From Bradyrhizobium sp. LMTR 3 (GTDB lineage: Bacteria > Pseudomonadota > Alphaproteobacteria > Rhizobiales > Xanthobacteraceae): 64,000 nt of DNA. A program made the translations under genes and the position numbers. The stretch lies in contig NZ_MAXC01000013.1 of NCBI RefSeq assembly GCF_001693485.1, positions 43,421 to 107,420 on the forward strand, written 5' to 3'. The notes beneath the pieces were generated by a model. The model was given only the letters and a program-made list of their open reading frames with translations. It made no database searches and had not been told where the DNA came from. Of this stretch, positions 46,038 through 55,010 are shown in pieces. Each line of letters starts with the position of its first letter. Position 1 is the stretch's first letter.

Positions 46038-47240
46038 ATGCGCAACCATCCCATCATCGTGCAAAAATATGGCGGTGTCTGCCTGGAAACACCGGAGAAA
46101 ATTCGCGCGGTTGCGCGCAGTCTCGCCGACCTGCACGGCCGTGGTCATCGTGTCGTGGCGATCGTCTCCGCCATGGGCAAGACCACCGACCAATTGATCC
46201 AGATGGCTTATCAGGTAAGCCCAACTCCCAATCGCCGTGAACTCGACATGCTGCTAACGACCGGCGAGCGCATCAGCATGTCCCTGATGAGCATGGCGCT
46301 TTCCGATCTCGGCGTGCCCGCGATCAGCTTCACCGGCAGCCAGGCCGGCGTGATGACCGACGGCTCCCATTCCTCCGCACGCATTCTGGATGTACGGCCC
46401 ATTCGCGTGCGTGAGGAACTTGATCGCGGACGCGTCGTGGTGCTGGCAGGATTTCAGGGCGTGAACCCGGCGACCCGGGAAATCACCACGCTCGGCCGGG
46501 GCGGCAGCGACACCACGGCCGTTGCGATGGCCGCGGCGCTGAAGGCCGAGCGTTGCGAAATCATCAAGGAGGTCGACGGAATTTGTTCGGCCGATCCGCG
46601 CATCGTGCCGGATGCAAGGCCGCTGCGGCGGGTCGACTTCGCATCCCTGTCCGAGATGTGCTTCTGGGGTGCGAAGATCCTGCATTTTCGCAGCGTAGAG
46701 CTGGCGCAAAGTCAGGATGTGCCTCTCCTTCTCAAGCAGTGGGGTGGCGTTGAACACAGCACGCAGGTGACGAAAGAGGTTGCAGACATGGAAAACGGAA
46801 AGGTTCTGGCCGTCAACTCGATGGCTCGCATTGAGCATGTGGAAATCGATTCCAAAGACCTCAATCAGGGTTTCGAGAAATTCGCGGAGCATCTCAAGCA
46901 AAACAGCCTGTCCTGGCCGCAGCTCCTCGCATCACACTTCATCGCGGGAAAAACCAGCATGACCGTAGCCTGTGATTCAGAGTGGCTCGACGCCCTGTTG
47001 CGCACGCTGGAGGCAAGCAACGATCTGCGCAAGCAGCGCGAGGCTTCAAGCTCGGTTAGTCTCACCTGCTTCGGTGGCGTTTCGTCGGAATTGCCGTTCA
47101 AGGCGTTGCAGGTTCTCGGGCATCACGGGATCGTCCCCGACACGTACGTGTTGTCGCCGCATTCGGTCAGCCTGTTTGTCCCCGTGGAGAACCGGGAGGC
47201 CGCGGTCAAGGCGTTGCATTCCCTTGTCCAGCAAACATAG
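46038..47240 (+). CDS. Aspartokinase-family protein with atypical N-terminal motif
   Basis: This 400-residue protein has the aspartate kinase catalytic domain: [52 protein letters not shown] and [12 protein letters not shown]. It has ACT-like segments after about residue 265. The universal KFGGTS-type motif near the N-terminus appears here as KYGGVC (residues 10-15), and the regulatory region is divergent. No other lysine/threonine biosynthesis gene is near; it starts one base after nagA, so it is co-transcribed with amino-sugar genes. It may be a specialised aspartokinase or may phosphorylate another carboxylate. Confidence 0.85.
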   Translation: MRNHPIIVQKYGGVCLETPEKIRAVARSLADLHGRGHRVVAIVSAMGKTTDQLIQMAYQVSPTPNRRELDMLLTTGERISMSLMSMALSDLGVPAISFTGSQAGVMTDGSHSSARILDVRPIRVREELDRGRVVVLAGFQGVNPATREITTLGRGGSDTTAVAMAAALKAERCEIIKEVDGICSADPRIVPDARPLRRVDFASLSEMCFWGAKILHFRSVELAQSQDVPLLLKQWGGVEHSTQVTKEVADMENGKVLAVNSMARIEHVEIDSKDLNQGFEKFAEHLKQNSLSWPQLLASHFIAGKTSMTVACDSEWLDALLRTLEASNDLRKQREASSSVSLTCFGGVSSELPFKALQVLGHHGIVPDTYVLSPHSVSLFVPVENREAAVKALHSLVQQT

Positions 47241-47345
47241 GGCCGAGAAGCGGCAGGGCGGCAGCGGGGCTGCCATCGTGAAATTTCGTCGTCTCGAGGT
47301 GAAGGCGATACGTTCTTGGTGACTGAGTAATATCAACTAGCGCTA

Positions 47346-48242
47346 TCAAGCCCCTTTTTGGAGACGTTCGATTTCGGCCCGCGCTTCGGCTCCCTCCGGT
47401 ATGGGCCGGCCGCTATCTCGCCATTCAATGGCGGCCTTGAAGCCGTTCTGCTGGGCGAAGCGTCTGAACCAGAGTCCCTCGGGGTTGTGCCGCGATATTC
47501 CGTCAAACAGCGTGGCAAGCATCTGAGTCTGTTCGAGCCCCATGTTCAGCATCACCTGATTCACGACGGTTTTATGCATCGCAAGGTGGCTTTTGGGAAC
47601 GCCGGCAATCCGCTCGGCGAGCTTTCTCGTTGCACTCTCCAGTTCGCCGATCGGAACCGCGTCGTTAACCAGGCCCCAGACGGCGGCTTTTCGGCCGTCG
47701 ATGACGTTTCCGGTAAACATAAGCTCTTTCGCGCGCGTTGCTCCGAGCTTGAACGTCCACATGGCGGTCGTCGGACATCCCCAAACGCGAGTCGGCATAT
47801 ATCCAATGCGAGCATCCTCCGCCATTATGATGAGATCGCAGCACAGAGCGATATCGCTGCCTCCCGCAACCGCAGCTCCGTGAATCTTCGCGATGGTTGG
47901 TTTTGAGCATCGCCAAAGACTCATGAAGTCCTCGGTGTTGCGCTTCATCGCGGCGTAATCGACCATGGGGTCCCAGGGAATGCTTTCCTGCTGGCAGGGA
48001 TGCTCGATAGTGCTCTCGGCATACGCCACGAGGTCGTAACCACCGCAAAACCCTTTTCCCGCTCCCTCCACAATGATGACGTGAATATCATCATTCTCCT
48101 GCGCCCATTCCACGGCTTTCCGTATCTCGCCCGGCATCTCGTCGGTTATGGCGTTGAACCGGTCGGGCCGGTTGAGGACGAGACGGGCGATCCTCGGTGA
48201 ATCGAGGTCCGCTGAAATCTTCAACGTGGAAAAATCCGGCAT
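47346..48242 (-). CDS. Enoyl-CoA hydratase/isomerase family protein (crotonase)
   Basis: This 298-residue crotonase-fold protein has the oxyanion-hole segments [17 protein letters not shown] and [26 protein letters not shown]. It has an insertion with [16 protein letters not shown] compared with short crotonases. It hydrates or isomerises an acyl-CoA. The start at 48242 ([13 protein letters not shown]) is taken because the longer frame runs into the operator palindromes. It is divergent from a TetR gene and an acyl-CoA ligase-like gene. Confidence 0.88.
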   Translation of the reverse strand: MPDFSTLKISADLDSPRIARLVLNRPDRFNAITDEMPGEIRKAVEWAQENDDIHVIIVEGAGKGFCGGYDLVAYAESTIEHPCQQESIPWDPMVDYAAMKRNTEDFMSLWRCSKPTIAKIHGAAVAGGSDIALCCDLIIMAEDARIGYMPTRVWGCPTTAMWTFKLGATRAKELMFTGNVIDGRKAAVWGLVNDAVPIGELESATRKLAERIAGVPKSHLAMHKTVVNQVMLNMGLEQTQMLATLFDGISRHNPEGLWFRRFAQQNGFKAAIEWRDSGRPIPEGAEARAEIERLQKGA

Positions 48243-48264
48243 TGCAGCCTCCCGTTTTGAGCAA

Positions 48265-48313
48265 CAGTCAACGTTGACTGTATCAGCCGGCGTGCTACAG
48301 TCAACGCTGACTG
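48265..48313. promoter_or_regulatory. Twin palindromic operators between crotonase and TetR genes
   Basis: CAGTCAACGTTGACTG at 48265-48280 is a perfect 16-bp palindrome. CAGTCAACGCTGACTG at 48298-48313 is identical but for one base, and the two are 33 bp apart (about three turns). They lie 9 bp from the TetR ATG and 22 bp from the crotonase start, so one repressor could control both directions. Confidence 0.8.
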
Positions 48314-48322
48314 TCGGGGGCG

Positions 48323-48973
48323 ATGATGTCCAAAGAGCCACACCCTTCCAAAGACGCGCGAACGTCCAGCCTTTCCACGCGCGAGAGGCTCATGGATGCA
48401 GCCGTGGAATGCCTTATCGAGCGAGGCGTGGCTGGCACCACCACGCTCGCGGTTCAGCGCAAGGCGGAAGTCAGCCGGGGCGCCTTGCTCCATCATTTCC
48501 CAAGCCACGCCACGCTGTTGGCCGCGAGCGTAGCTGAACTGGTCAAGCGCAACGAACGGGCCGTGCTGCATTCGCGTGCGGAGCTGCGAGCATCGAGTGA
48601 CAAGTTGGAAACGGCAATTCGCTCACTCGCCTTTGCCGCCCGACAACCTGCCTACCTGGCCGAACTGGAGCTGTGGGCGGTCGCCAGAACCGACAACGTG
48701 TTGAAGCAGGCGCTGATTGCGGCGGAACGCGCCGCCAAGCGCGACCTTGAGCGGGTCTATACGTCGCTTTTTGGGGATTGGGCGAACTCAGAGGCTTACG
48801 ACGACGTTGTTTCGTTAACGCTCCATTTAGTCAGAGGATTGGCAGTCTCGGAGAACATCCGCGTTTCCATCCAGCGACGCGAACGTCTTATTGCGGCCTG
48901 GACTTCAGCAGTTCGAATGATGCTCCGGCAGGGGGCACCAAATAAAGACAGCAAACGGGCAGGACAGTATTGA
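48323..48973 (+). CDS. TetR-family transcriptional regulator
   Basis: This 216-residue regulator has an N-terminal HTH ([28 protein letters not shown]) after [16 protein letters not shown]. The C-terminal domain is AcrR/TetR-like with a run of Arg near the end. It is divergent from the crotonase gene, and its stop overlaps the acyl-CoA ligase start (TGATG). It is the likely binder of the two 16-bp palindromes upstream, responding perhaps to an acyl-CoA. Confidence 0.9.
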   Translation: MMSKEPHPSKDARTSSLSTRERLMDAAVECLIERGVAGTTTLAVQRKAEVSRGALLHHFPSHATLLAASVAELVKRNERAVLHSRAELRASSDKLETAIRSLAFAARQPAYLAELELWAVARTDNVLKQALIAAERAAKRDLERVYTSLFGDWANSEAYDDVVSLTLHLVRGLAVSENIRVSIQRRERLIAAWTSAVRMMLRQGAPNKDSKRAGQY

Positions 48974-50598
48974 TGAACCAGTTGGTACTGCAAAGATCAT
49001 ATTGGCCTGCAGATGGGTCACGAAATGTCCAAGACATCAGCATTGGCGAAGCATTGGCGCAAGCTGCTAACGCCGTACCCGATCGCCTTGCATTGGTGGA
49101 AGTCGTTCCATCATCCATGAAGTCGCCTGTAAAGGCTGCACAGACCGGTCGGGAGTGGACGTTCCATCAACTTCACAGCGATGCCCGGTGTTGCGCGAGC
49201 TGGCTTTCGGCTCGGTTTTCGAAAGGCGATCGGGTCTGTATTTGGGCGCCAAACGTACCAGAATGGATCGTGCTTCAGTATGGCGCCGCGTTATCAGGAC
49301 TCGTACTGGTGACAGCAAATCCGGCCCTGAAACCATCCGAACTGAGATATGTAATCGAGCAGTCGCGAAGCCGGGCCATATTTCACCTGGAGCAGTTCCG
49401 CGGAGTCGATACCGGGTCCGTCGCCCGCCAGATGGAGGAAGTCGGTATCCAGCGATATTCCTTTGACGGCTGGCTGGAGGAGGTGCGGGGCACAACGGAA
49501 GCGGTTTTACCTGATGTTGATCCAGGACTGCCTGCGCAAATTCAATACACGTCTGGCACAACAGGGCAGCCGAAGGGGGCGCTATTGCGCCATCGGGCGC
49601 TTGTCACCAATGCGAGCTACGTTGCCGTGAGGGCCGGATTGGACGGCAGTGTGCTGGTCAGCCCGATGCCGTTGTTTCATACTGCCGGCTCAGTCATGAG
49701 CGTATTAGGCAGCGTGACCACCCGCTCGACGCTGATACTTCCGCTGCTTTTTGAGCCTTCTCTTGTTTTGGATGCAATCGCGACATGGCGGGCGCAAGTC
49801 GTGTTCGGCGTCCCAACGATGCTCCTCGCGATGATCGAGCAATTAAAGTCGGCCCCCCGCGATCTTACCTCCTTGCGAGCGGCGCTTTCAGGTGGTGCGC
49901 CGGTTCCACCGGAGCTTCACAAACGGGTCCGTCAGGCGCTTAAGACGCCACTCATGACGGTGTACGGGCAAACGGAGCTTAGCCCTATCGTCTCTCAAAC
50001 AACGTTTGATGATCCCGAAGACAAGCGCGTCCATACTGTTGGAAGGCCGCTTTGGAACGTCGAAGTCCGCATAGCCGATTCTGCCACGTTTGAAGCGCTT
50101 CCGCTCGAGAGCGAAGGCGAAATTCAAGTGCGCGGATACCAGACGATGATCGAGTATTTCGACAAGCCGGAAGAAACGCGCGAGACGATCACGAAGGATG
50201 GTTGGTTGCGCACCGGTGATCTGGGAAAGATGGACGCGTGCGGTTATTTGCAAATCACCGGGCGGCTGAAAGATATGATCATCCGCGGTGGCGAGAACAT
50301 TTACCCGGTAGAGATCGAGGCCTGCCTCATTCGACATCCCGATGTCGCGGACGTTGCCGTGTTTGGAGTTCCAGACGCTACGTGGGGAGAAGTAGTTGCA
50401 GCGGCAGTGCGCATCACATCTGACAGCAAAACTACCGCTGAAGAACTCGTCAATCACTGCCGTAAGGCCATGGCGCCCCATAAGGCCCCCACGCTATGGT
50501 TTGGCAGTACCGAGTTTCCCCTCACGGCATCTGGCAAAGTTCAGAAATTCAAGCTGCGAGAAGCGCTGGCCAATGGCGCTTTGCACCCGCTGCCTTAG
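48973..50598 (+). CDS. AMP-binding acyl-CoA ligase-like protein
   Basis: This 541-residue ANL-superfamily enzyme has P-loop YTSGTTGQPKGALLRHRAL, YGQTELSPIVSQT, GWLRTGDLGKMD and a C-terminal SGKVQKFKLRE with the catalytic Lys. It activates a carboxylic acid as acyl-adenylate and then thioester. The ATG at 48973 shares a base with the TetR stop. With the divergent crotonase it suggests beta-oxidation-like breakdown of a specific acid. Confidence 0.9.
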   Translation: MNQLVLQRSYWPADGSRNVQDISIGEALAQAANAVPDRLALVEVVPSSMKSPVKAAQTGREWTFHQLHSDARCCASWLSARFSKGDRVCIWAPNVPEWIVLQYGAALSGLVLVTANPALKPSELRYVIEQSRSRAIFHLEQFRGVDTGSVARQMEEVGIQRYSFDGWLEEVRGTTEAVLPDVDPGLPAQIQYTSGTTGQPKGALLRHRALVTNASYVAVRAGLDGSVLVSPMPLFHTAGSVMSVLGSVTTRSTLILPLLFEPSLVLDAIATWRAQVVFGVPTMLLAMIEQLKSAPRDLTSLRAALSGGAPVPPELHKRVRQALKTPLMTVYGQTELSPIVSQTTFDDPEDKRVHTVGRPLWNVEVRIADSATFEALPLESEGEIQVRGYQTMIEYFDKPEETRETITKDGWLRTGDLGKMDACGYLQITGRLKDMIIRGGENIYPVEIEACLIRHPDVADVAVFGVPDATWGEVVAAAVRITSDSKTTAEELVNHCRKAMAPHKAPTLWFGSTEFPLTASGKVQKFKLREALANGALHPLP

Positions 50599-50630
50599 CG
50601 GTGGCATCAAAGAACGCTTGGGAGGAAAGA

Positions 50631-51689
50631 ATGAGAGTTGAGAACACCTCGGCTGAAGACGTGCCGGCCTATCGCGCGGTCGAACGCATCTATCATTCCT
50701 ATCTGACGGGCCTCGTCCTTCATATTTCTTCACGTGCCGGGGCGGCTAACGCCGCTGAGGTCGTCTTCAGAATGTTTCGCCGTCAACAGAAGTCCCATTT
50801 CGTCGCAAGCCTCAAGAAGCTTGGTTTGGACGGGCTGCCGCATGCAGTCGCCAGCGCACAGTACAATTACCTCGCCAATCAGGTTGGCGGGGTCAAGGTC
50901 GAATACGTTTATGAAAACGACAAAAAGGCATGGATTCGTTATCCGCCTCCGCGCTGGCTTTGGCACGGTACCGCGGTATGTGGAATACCTTCGGAAGTGT
51001 CCCGCGCGATGCTCAGGGGATGGCATGGCAACAATGGCGTGGTGCTCGGCAATCCTCGCCTCGGCTTCGTCTGCACGGGACAGACTGTTGATGGGCAGCC
51101 TGGCTTGGAGGGGTACTATCGGGAGTACGATCACGAACTTTCTCCGGAAGAGCGGCTGCAGTTTTCGCCTGGAGAGCGGTGCCCGCCATTCAGGCCAGAA
51201 CTTGCGCCGCGCCTTCCCGAAATGAATTGGCCGGAAAGTCGCCTGCGAAAGGCGCTCCGCAATTATGCGATGGATTATATCACGTCGATACTACCCGAAT
51301 TGATGTCGGTGCTGGGGCCGGCTGAGGGAAGTCACCTGGGAGGTTTGGCAGCCCGGTTGATCGGCATGCATACGTTCGATGATGCTGCAGCCATGCTCGG
51401 CGGAGTGGAGCGAGATGTTGCGGGCTTTGCCACCGCATTTACGAGGCTCTTGCGAGGCCAGGGCGATGATGCGGAAATGCATCTTGAAGGTGACACTGCG
51501 ATCGTGAAGCAGACGACGTGGCGCCTGATGGCGGGAAAGGAGCAAATGTCTCCTGCAATATTCGATGCGTGGAACCAGCTGTGGGTAGGCGCTGCACGAG
51601 CCCACGATCGCTTCATGCGCGTCACAGTTACTTGCCGCCGCGATGCTGGTGACCCGGTTTGGGCATGGGAATTTCGACCGGGCCAGTGA
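50631..51689 (+). CDS. Uncharacterised protein downstream of acyl-CoA ligase
   Basis: This 352-residue protein has no family I recognise. It is soluble by appearance, with no signal peptide or membrane helix. Visible features are an aromatic-rich segment (YPPPRWLWHGTAVCG), a loop GWHGNNGVVLGNPRLGFVCTGQ, Cys residues in FSPGERCPPF, and a C-terminal region ending TVTCRRDAGDPVWAWEFRPGQ. The start has a strong GGAGGAAAG site, and the gene follows the AMP-binding gene by 32 bp, so it belongs to the same unit. It may act on the CoA ester or be an accessory factor. Confidence 0.75.
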   Translation: MRVENTSAEDVPAYRAVERIYHSYLTGLVLHISSRAGAANAAEVVFRMFRRQQKSHFVASLKKLGLDGLPHAVASAQYNYLANQVGGVKVEYVYENDKKAWIRYPPPRWLWHGTAVCGIPSEVSRAMLRGWHGNNGVVLGNPRLGFVCTGQTVDGQPGLEGYYREYDHELSPEERLQFSPGERCPPFRPELAPRLPEMNWPESRLRKALRNYAMDYITSILPELMSVLGPAEGSHLGGLAARLIGMHTFDDAAAMLGGVERDVAGFATAFTRLLRGQGDDAEMHLEGDTAIVKQTTWRLMAGKEQMSPAIFDAWNQLWVGAARAHDRFMRVTVTCRRDAGDPVWAWEFRPGQ

Positions 51690-51700
51690 ACCTTGCTTGC

Positions 51701-51845
51701 GGGTCCGGCAGGACTCGAACCTGCAAACCAGACCGTTATGGGCGGGAGGATAGAGGTCAGTTTCGTTTGTTTTCTCGCTTCGGTCGATTTCGGCCGCGTT
51801 CATTGCGCTTTGTCGAAGCCGTTTCTGGTGCGAAACTGGTGCGGT
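51701..51845. repeat. Direct repeat copy 1 with decayed tRNA 3' half
   Basis: On the minus strand 51701-51748 reads as the 3' half of a tRNA. There is a CAT anticodon context (GCCCATAACGG), a T-arm GCAGGTTCGAGTCCTGC and an acceptor strand CGGACCC, with no CCA and no D-arm or 5' acceptor strand. At 51822-51845 it has TTTCTGGTGCGAAACTGGTG. The same two blocks recur with 121- versus 124-base spacing at 54838-54984. It is not a functional tRNA. Confidence 0.8.
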
Positions 51846-51930
51846 AACGCGGAGGGCTGTAAAGCCATCGTTTTGCGTCATTTGTCATTTGACTTGCAAG
51901 ACGTCGGGTTCATCGTGAAGTTGCTTTGAG

Positions 51931-51970
51931 GTTTTCGAGCCCGTGGGGATCCGCCCCACTTGTCGAAAAC
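51931..51970. repeat. Large two-step hairpin in the gap before the DUF4403 gene
   Basis: GTTTTCGA (51931-51938) pairs with TCGAAAAC (51963-51970), and inside it GTGGGG (51943-51948) pairs with CCCCAC (51954-51959). No T tract follows. It lies in the 448-bp gap between 51690 and 52137, which otherwise holds the direct-repeat copy and no gene. Confidence 0.7.
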
Positions 51971-52137
51971 GGATACAGAATGACGGTAGCTCGATTTCGG
52001 GAGTTGCCAACTTGCCGAGCCTGGATCGCGAAGCAGCTCCGCCGTTCATGCACGCCTAACGTAAAGTGCCGTTGTCGCTCGCGGGCGCACTGAGTGCCGA
52101 CTGTGGTTCTGGTTTTTCCTGAAGCTGGAGCACTAGG

Positions 52138-53586
52138 ATGATTCATCCATCACGCACATGTCAGCCGAAATACGATTCGATCGCGAATAGATCACGCATG
52201 GGCATAGCCCGCCTGGCCGCGCTCGCGCTTGGGGCGCTCCCGTCGATCGCGTTCGGCGCCGACAAGCCGGCGCTGAGCCCGGACGCAGCAACGCCCCTCG
52301 TAACGGCTTCGCGCATCTCTGCGACGGTCGAGTTCGGCCTGCCAGCTCTTGCTGCGGCGATCGAGCGGGATATTCCAAAGCGGCTTGCCACCATCGACGA
52401 GCGCGTCAACTGCGTTCATCGTCGTGTTTTCATCTTCCGCATCAACGCCAATTGCGACGTCTGGGGTTTCGTCGACCGGACCAGCCCGGTCTCGCTGTAT
52501 GGCCGCGGCGATCGCGTCTTCGGAGCGGTCTCCATATATGGCGCCGCCGAAGGCCAGGGAGCCAATCGTTTCACGGCGCGTATTCGCGGCGACACCGAGG
52601 CGCGCGCGACGATCGAGGTTGAAGCGCGCCCCGAGCTGCGGAGGGATGGGTCGCTGCAGCTCAACATCAGCGACTCCTTCCACTGGAGCGAACATCCCTA
52701 CCTTCACGTGCTCGGCCGCGAGTTTGACCTTGCACCCTATGTCGAGCCCAACATCCGGACGCAGCTAGGCCGCATCCGGTCGCGCGCGCTGGCGGCGGCA
52801 CGCGCACTCGACCTGCACGGCAAGGCGGAGATGGCGTGGCGGCACGCGTTTGAACCCATCAAACTCGTGGAGGATCCACCGGTCTGGCTGCAGCTAATCC
52901 CGCAGAGCGCGGCTTTCGCGGGCGTCCGCGCCAACGCCAAGCTATTGTGGGGATCGCTTGAGCTTGCCGGTTCCGCCGAAACCGTGATCGGGCGGCAGCC
53001 GCCGGCTGTCACGGTGACGGCCCTGCCGCCGCTCGGCACCGCGGTGGCCGAGCCGGGCACCTTCGATGTCATTCTTCCCGTCCGCATCAACTACGACACG
53101 CTCAAGGACAAGATAAGCCAGGCGATTGCAGCCATGCCGGCGCAGGACACGTCCGTGCGCGAGGTTCAGGTTTATCCGTCGTCGGGTAAACTCGTGATCG
53201 GCCTGCGCATCGCAAAGAGCTCAGACACCGATTCCAGCACGGGCCAATGGACCTATCTCTCCACCACGCCAAAAATCGATACTAACGCCAGGACCTTCAG
53301 CCTCGGCGAAATCGACCTGACAACTTCATCAGACGACAGCCAGATTGGATCTGCCGTGCAACAGCTCGCGGCGCAATTGAAGAATGTCGCTAATCTCGAC
53401 TACGGCATCTCCTACCAGAACCTGCTCATGGCGGCGAACGAACGCCTGACGCGCCCGCTGAAGGACGGCTTTCGCATGGAAGGCCGCCTCGACTCTGCAA
53501 GGCTCGAAAAAGTGCAGTTGCTGCGCGAAGGCATCCTGATTGCCCTTCATGCCAGCGGCGGTCTGAAGATACTTTACGGACTGTGA
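52138..53586 (+). CDS. DUF4403-family exported protein
   Basis: This 482-residue protein has a hydrophobic export segment (about 23-40, IARLAALALGALPSIAFG) after a 20-residue N-terminal extension; a start at 52198 would give a normal signal peptide. GGAG precedes the ATG at 52138. The body repeats a pattern of two related halves, with ISATVEFGLPALAAAIERDIPKR near the front and LPVRINYDTLKDKISQAI further on, typical of DUF4403 proteins, which may have a lipid-binding tubular fold. The function is unknown. It lies first in the cassette bounded by tRNA-remnant repeats. Confidence 0.8.
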   Translation: MIHPSRTCQPKYDSIANRSRMGIARLAALALGALPSIAFGADKPALSPDAATPLVTASRISATVEFGLPALAAAIERDIPKRLATIDERVNCVHRRVFIFRINANCDVWGFVDRTSPVSLYGRGDRVFGAVSIYGAAEGQGANRFTARIRGDTEARATIEVEARPELRRDGSLQLNISDSFHWSEHPYLHVLGREFDLAPYVEPNIRTQLGRIRSRALAAARALDLHGKAEMAWRHAFEPIKLVEDPPVWLQLIPQSAAFAGVRANAKLLWGSLELAGSAETVIGRQPPAVTVTALPPLGTAVAEPGTFDVILPVRINYDTLKDKISQAIAAMPAQDTSVREVQVYPSSGKLVIGLRIAKSSDTDSSTGQWTYLSTTPKIDTNARTFSLGEIDLTTSSDDSQIGSAVQQLAAQLKNVANLDYGISYQNLLMAANERLTRPLKDGFRMEGRLDSARLEKVQLLREGILIALHASGGLKILYGL

Positions 53587-53590
53587 GCAC

Positions 53591-54808
53591 ATGAGCTGGA
53601 CCATGCGATGCTTCATCACCAATTGCATGCGCCGCTGCCGGAGCGAATGGATGCTGAATGCGCTCGTCGCGGCCCCGGCCGTCGTTGCCTTGGCGCAAAT
53701 AGCGTCGGCTCAGACGGCATTCTATGATGCGCCGGAATCGTTGCTCGCCGGCGCCCCGGGCAGCTTGGTGCGGCAGGAGCCGATGGATGGCGCTCCGCTC
53801 GACGCCTCCACCTATCGCGTGCTCTATCGGTCGACGGGGCTGAATGGTCGGCCGATCTTTGTGTCCGGCGTCGTCATCGTTCCGCAAGGTGCGCCCCCGC
53901 CCGGCGGTCGTCCGATCGTTGCTTGGGCACATCCTACATCGGGCATCGTCCCGCGCTGCGCGCCGTCGCTCGCCATTTTTCTGTTTCAGCAGATCCAGGG
54001 CCTTCGCTCGATGATCTCCCGTGGCTTCGTCGTGGCGGCGACCGATTATCCGGGGCTCGGCACGCCGGGTCCGCATCCTTATCTGGTGGGTGAGAGCGAA
54101 GGTCGCGCCGTGATCGATATCGTGCGCGCGGCACGCTCGCTTCCCCGCGCAGGCGAGGGCAAGGACTTCACGGTGTGGGGACATTCGCAGGGCGGACAAG
54201 CCGCGCTCTTTGCCGGGATGATGGCAAACGCCTACGCCCCTGAGCTGAGGCTTCTCGGCGTCGCTGCGGCTGCGCCAGCAACGGATCTTGCGAAGCTGAT
54301 GAGCGACGATATCAACACGATCGGCGGCAAGAACATCACGGCGATGACGCTATGGTCGTGGCACCGGGTCTACGGAGCCACCATCGACAAGGTCGTCGAT
54401 CTGCGCGCCATGCCCGCGATCGACCGGCTGGCGCAAGAATGCATCGAAGGGCCTTTCGACCTGATCGTCAGGCAGAGAACAGGGAGGCCGCTCGAGCAAT
54501 ATTTCCTGACGGTGCAAGATCCGACCAAGGCCGAACCCTGGCGCTCGCTTCTCCAACAGAACAGCACCGACGTGCTCTCTCCTGAGATCCCCATCTTTCT
54601 AGCGCAGGGGACCAACGACCAGATCATCCAGCCCGCGGTTACCCAGGCCTACATGGACAAGCTGTGCAAGGCTGGCAGCAAGGTCAGGATGGTCATGCTG
54701 CCCGGCATCGGCCACGCACGCGCCGCGCAAGCAAGCACGATGGCGGCCGTGAACTGGATGACTGACCGCTTTGCCGGGAAAACATCTCCGGACGATTGCG
54801 TCAGATAG
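53591..54808 (+). CDS. Secretory lipase-family alpha/beta hydrolase
   Basis: This 405-residue exported hydrolase has a hydrophobic leader (about 20-40, cleavage near IASAQ). It has the nucleophile elbow VWGHSQGGQAAL, Asp region LAQGTNDQIIQP and His region MLPGIGHARAA, a complete triad. The layout fits the secretory lipase (LIP) family, which acts on esters outside the cytoplasm. The gene starts 4 bp after the DUF4403 stop, so the two are an operon. Confidence 0.87.
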   Translation: MSWTMRCFITNCMRRCRSEWMLNALVAAPAVVALAQIASAQTAFYDAPESLLAGAPGSLVRQEPMDGAPLDASTYRVLYRSTGLNGRPIFVSGVVIVPQGAPPPGGRPIVAWAHPTSGIVPRCAPSLAIFLFQQIQGLRSMISRGFVVAATDYPGLGTPGPHPYLVGESEGRAVIDIVRAARSLPRAGEGKDFTVWGHSQGGQAALFAGMMANAYAPELRLLGVAAAAPATDLAKLMSDDINTIGGKNITAMTLWSWHRVYGATIDKVVDLRAMPAIDRLAQECIEGPFDLIVRQRTGRPLEQYFLTVQDPTKAEPWRSLLQQNSTDVLSPEIPIFLAQGTNDQIIQPAVTQAYMDKLCKAGSKVRMVMLPGIGHARAAQASTMAAVNWMTDRFAGKTSPDDCVR

Positions 54809-54834
54809 GCCACCTTCGCCTCGCGAGCGAAGGC

Positions 54835-54984
54835 TGGTGGGTCCGGCAGGACTCGAACCTGCAATCGGACCGTTATGAACGGGAGGAACAAACATGCGAT
54901 TGTTGATTTTGCTGCATTTTCGTTGGAAGCTGATCGTGTCCGTTGCGTTCTGATGAGATTTTTTCTGGAGCGAAGCCGGTGCGA
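54835..54984. repeat. Direct repeat copy 2 with decayed tRNA 3' half
   Basis: On the minus strand 54835-54886 reads as the 3' half of a tRNA with CCA end: CGTTCATAACGG (CAT anticodon), T-arm GCAGGTTCGAGTCCTGC, acceptor CGGACCC, then ACCA. The 5' half is missing. At 54962-54984 it has TTTCTGGAGCGAAGCCGG, matching copy 1. The sequence lies just after the lipase gene and before the radical SAM gene. Confidence 0.8.
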
Positions 54985-55010
54985 TAGACCAGAGGACTGA
55001 GGACTCATGC

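Noticed and set aside
51701..51748. Functional tRNA gene
   Set aside because: Only the 3' half is present here and at 54835-54886; the 5' acceptor strand and D-arm are absent.
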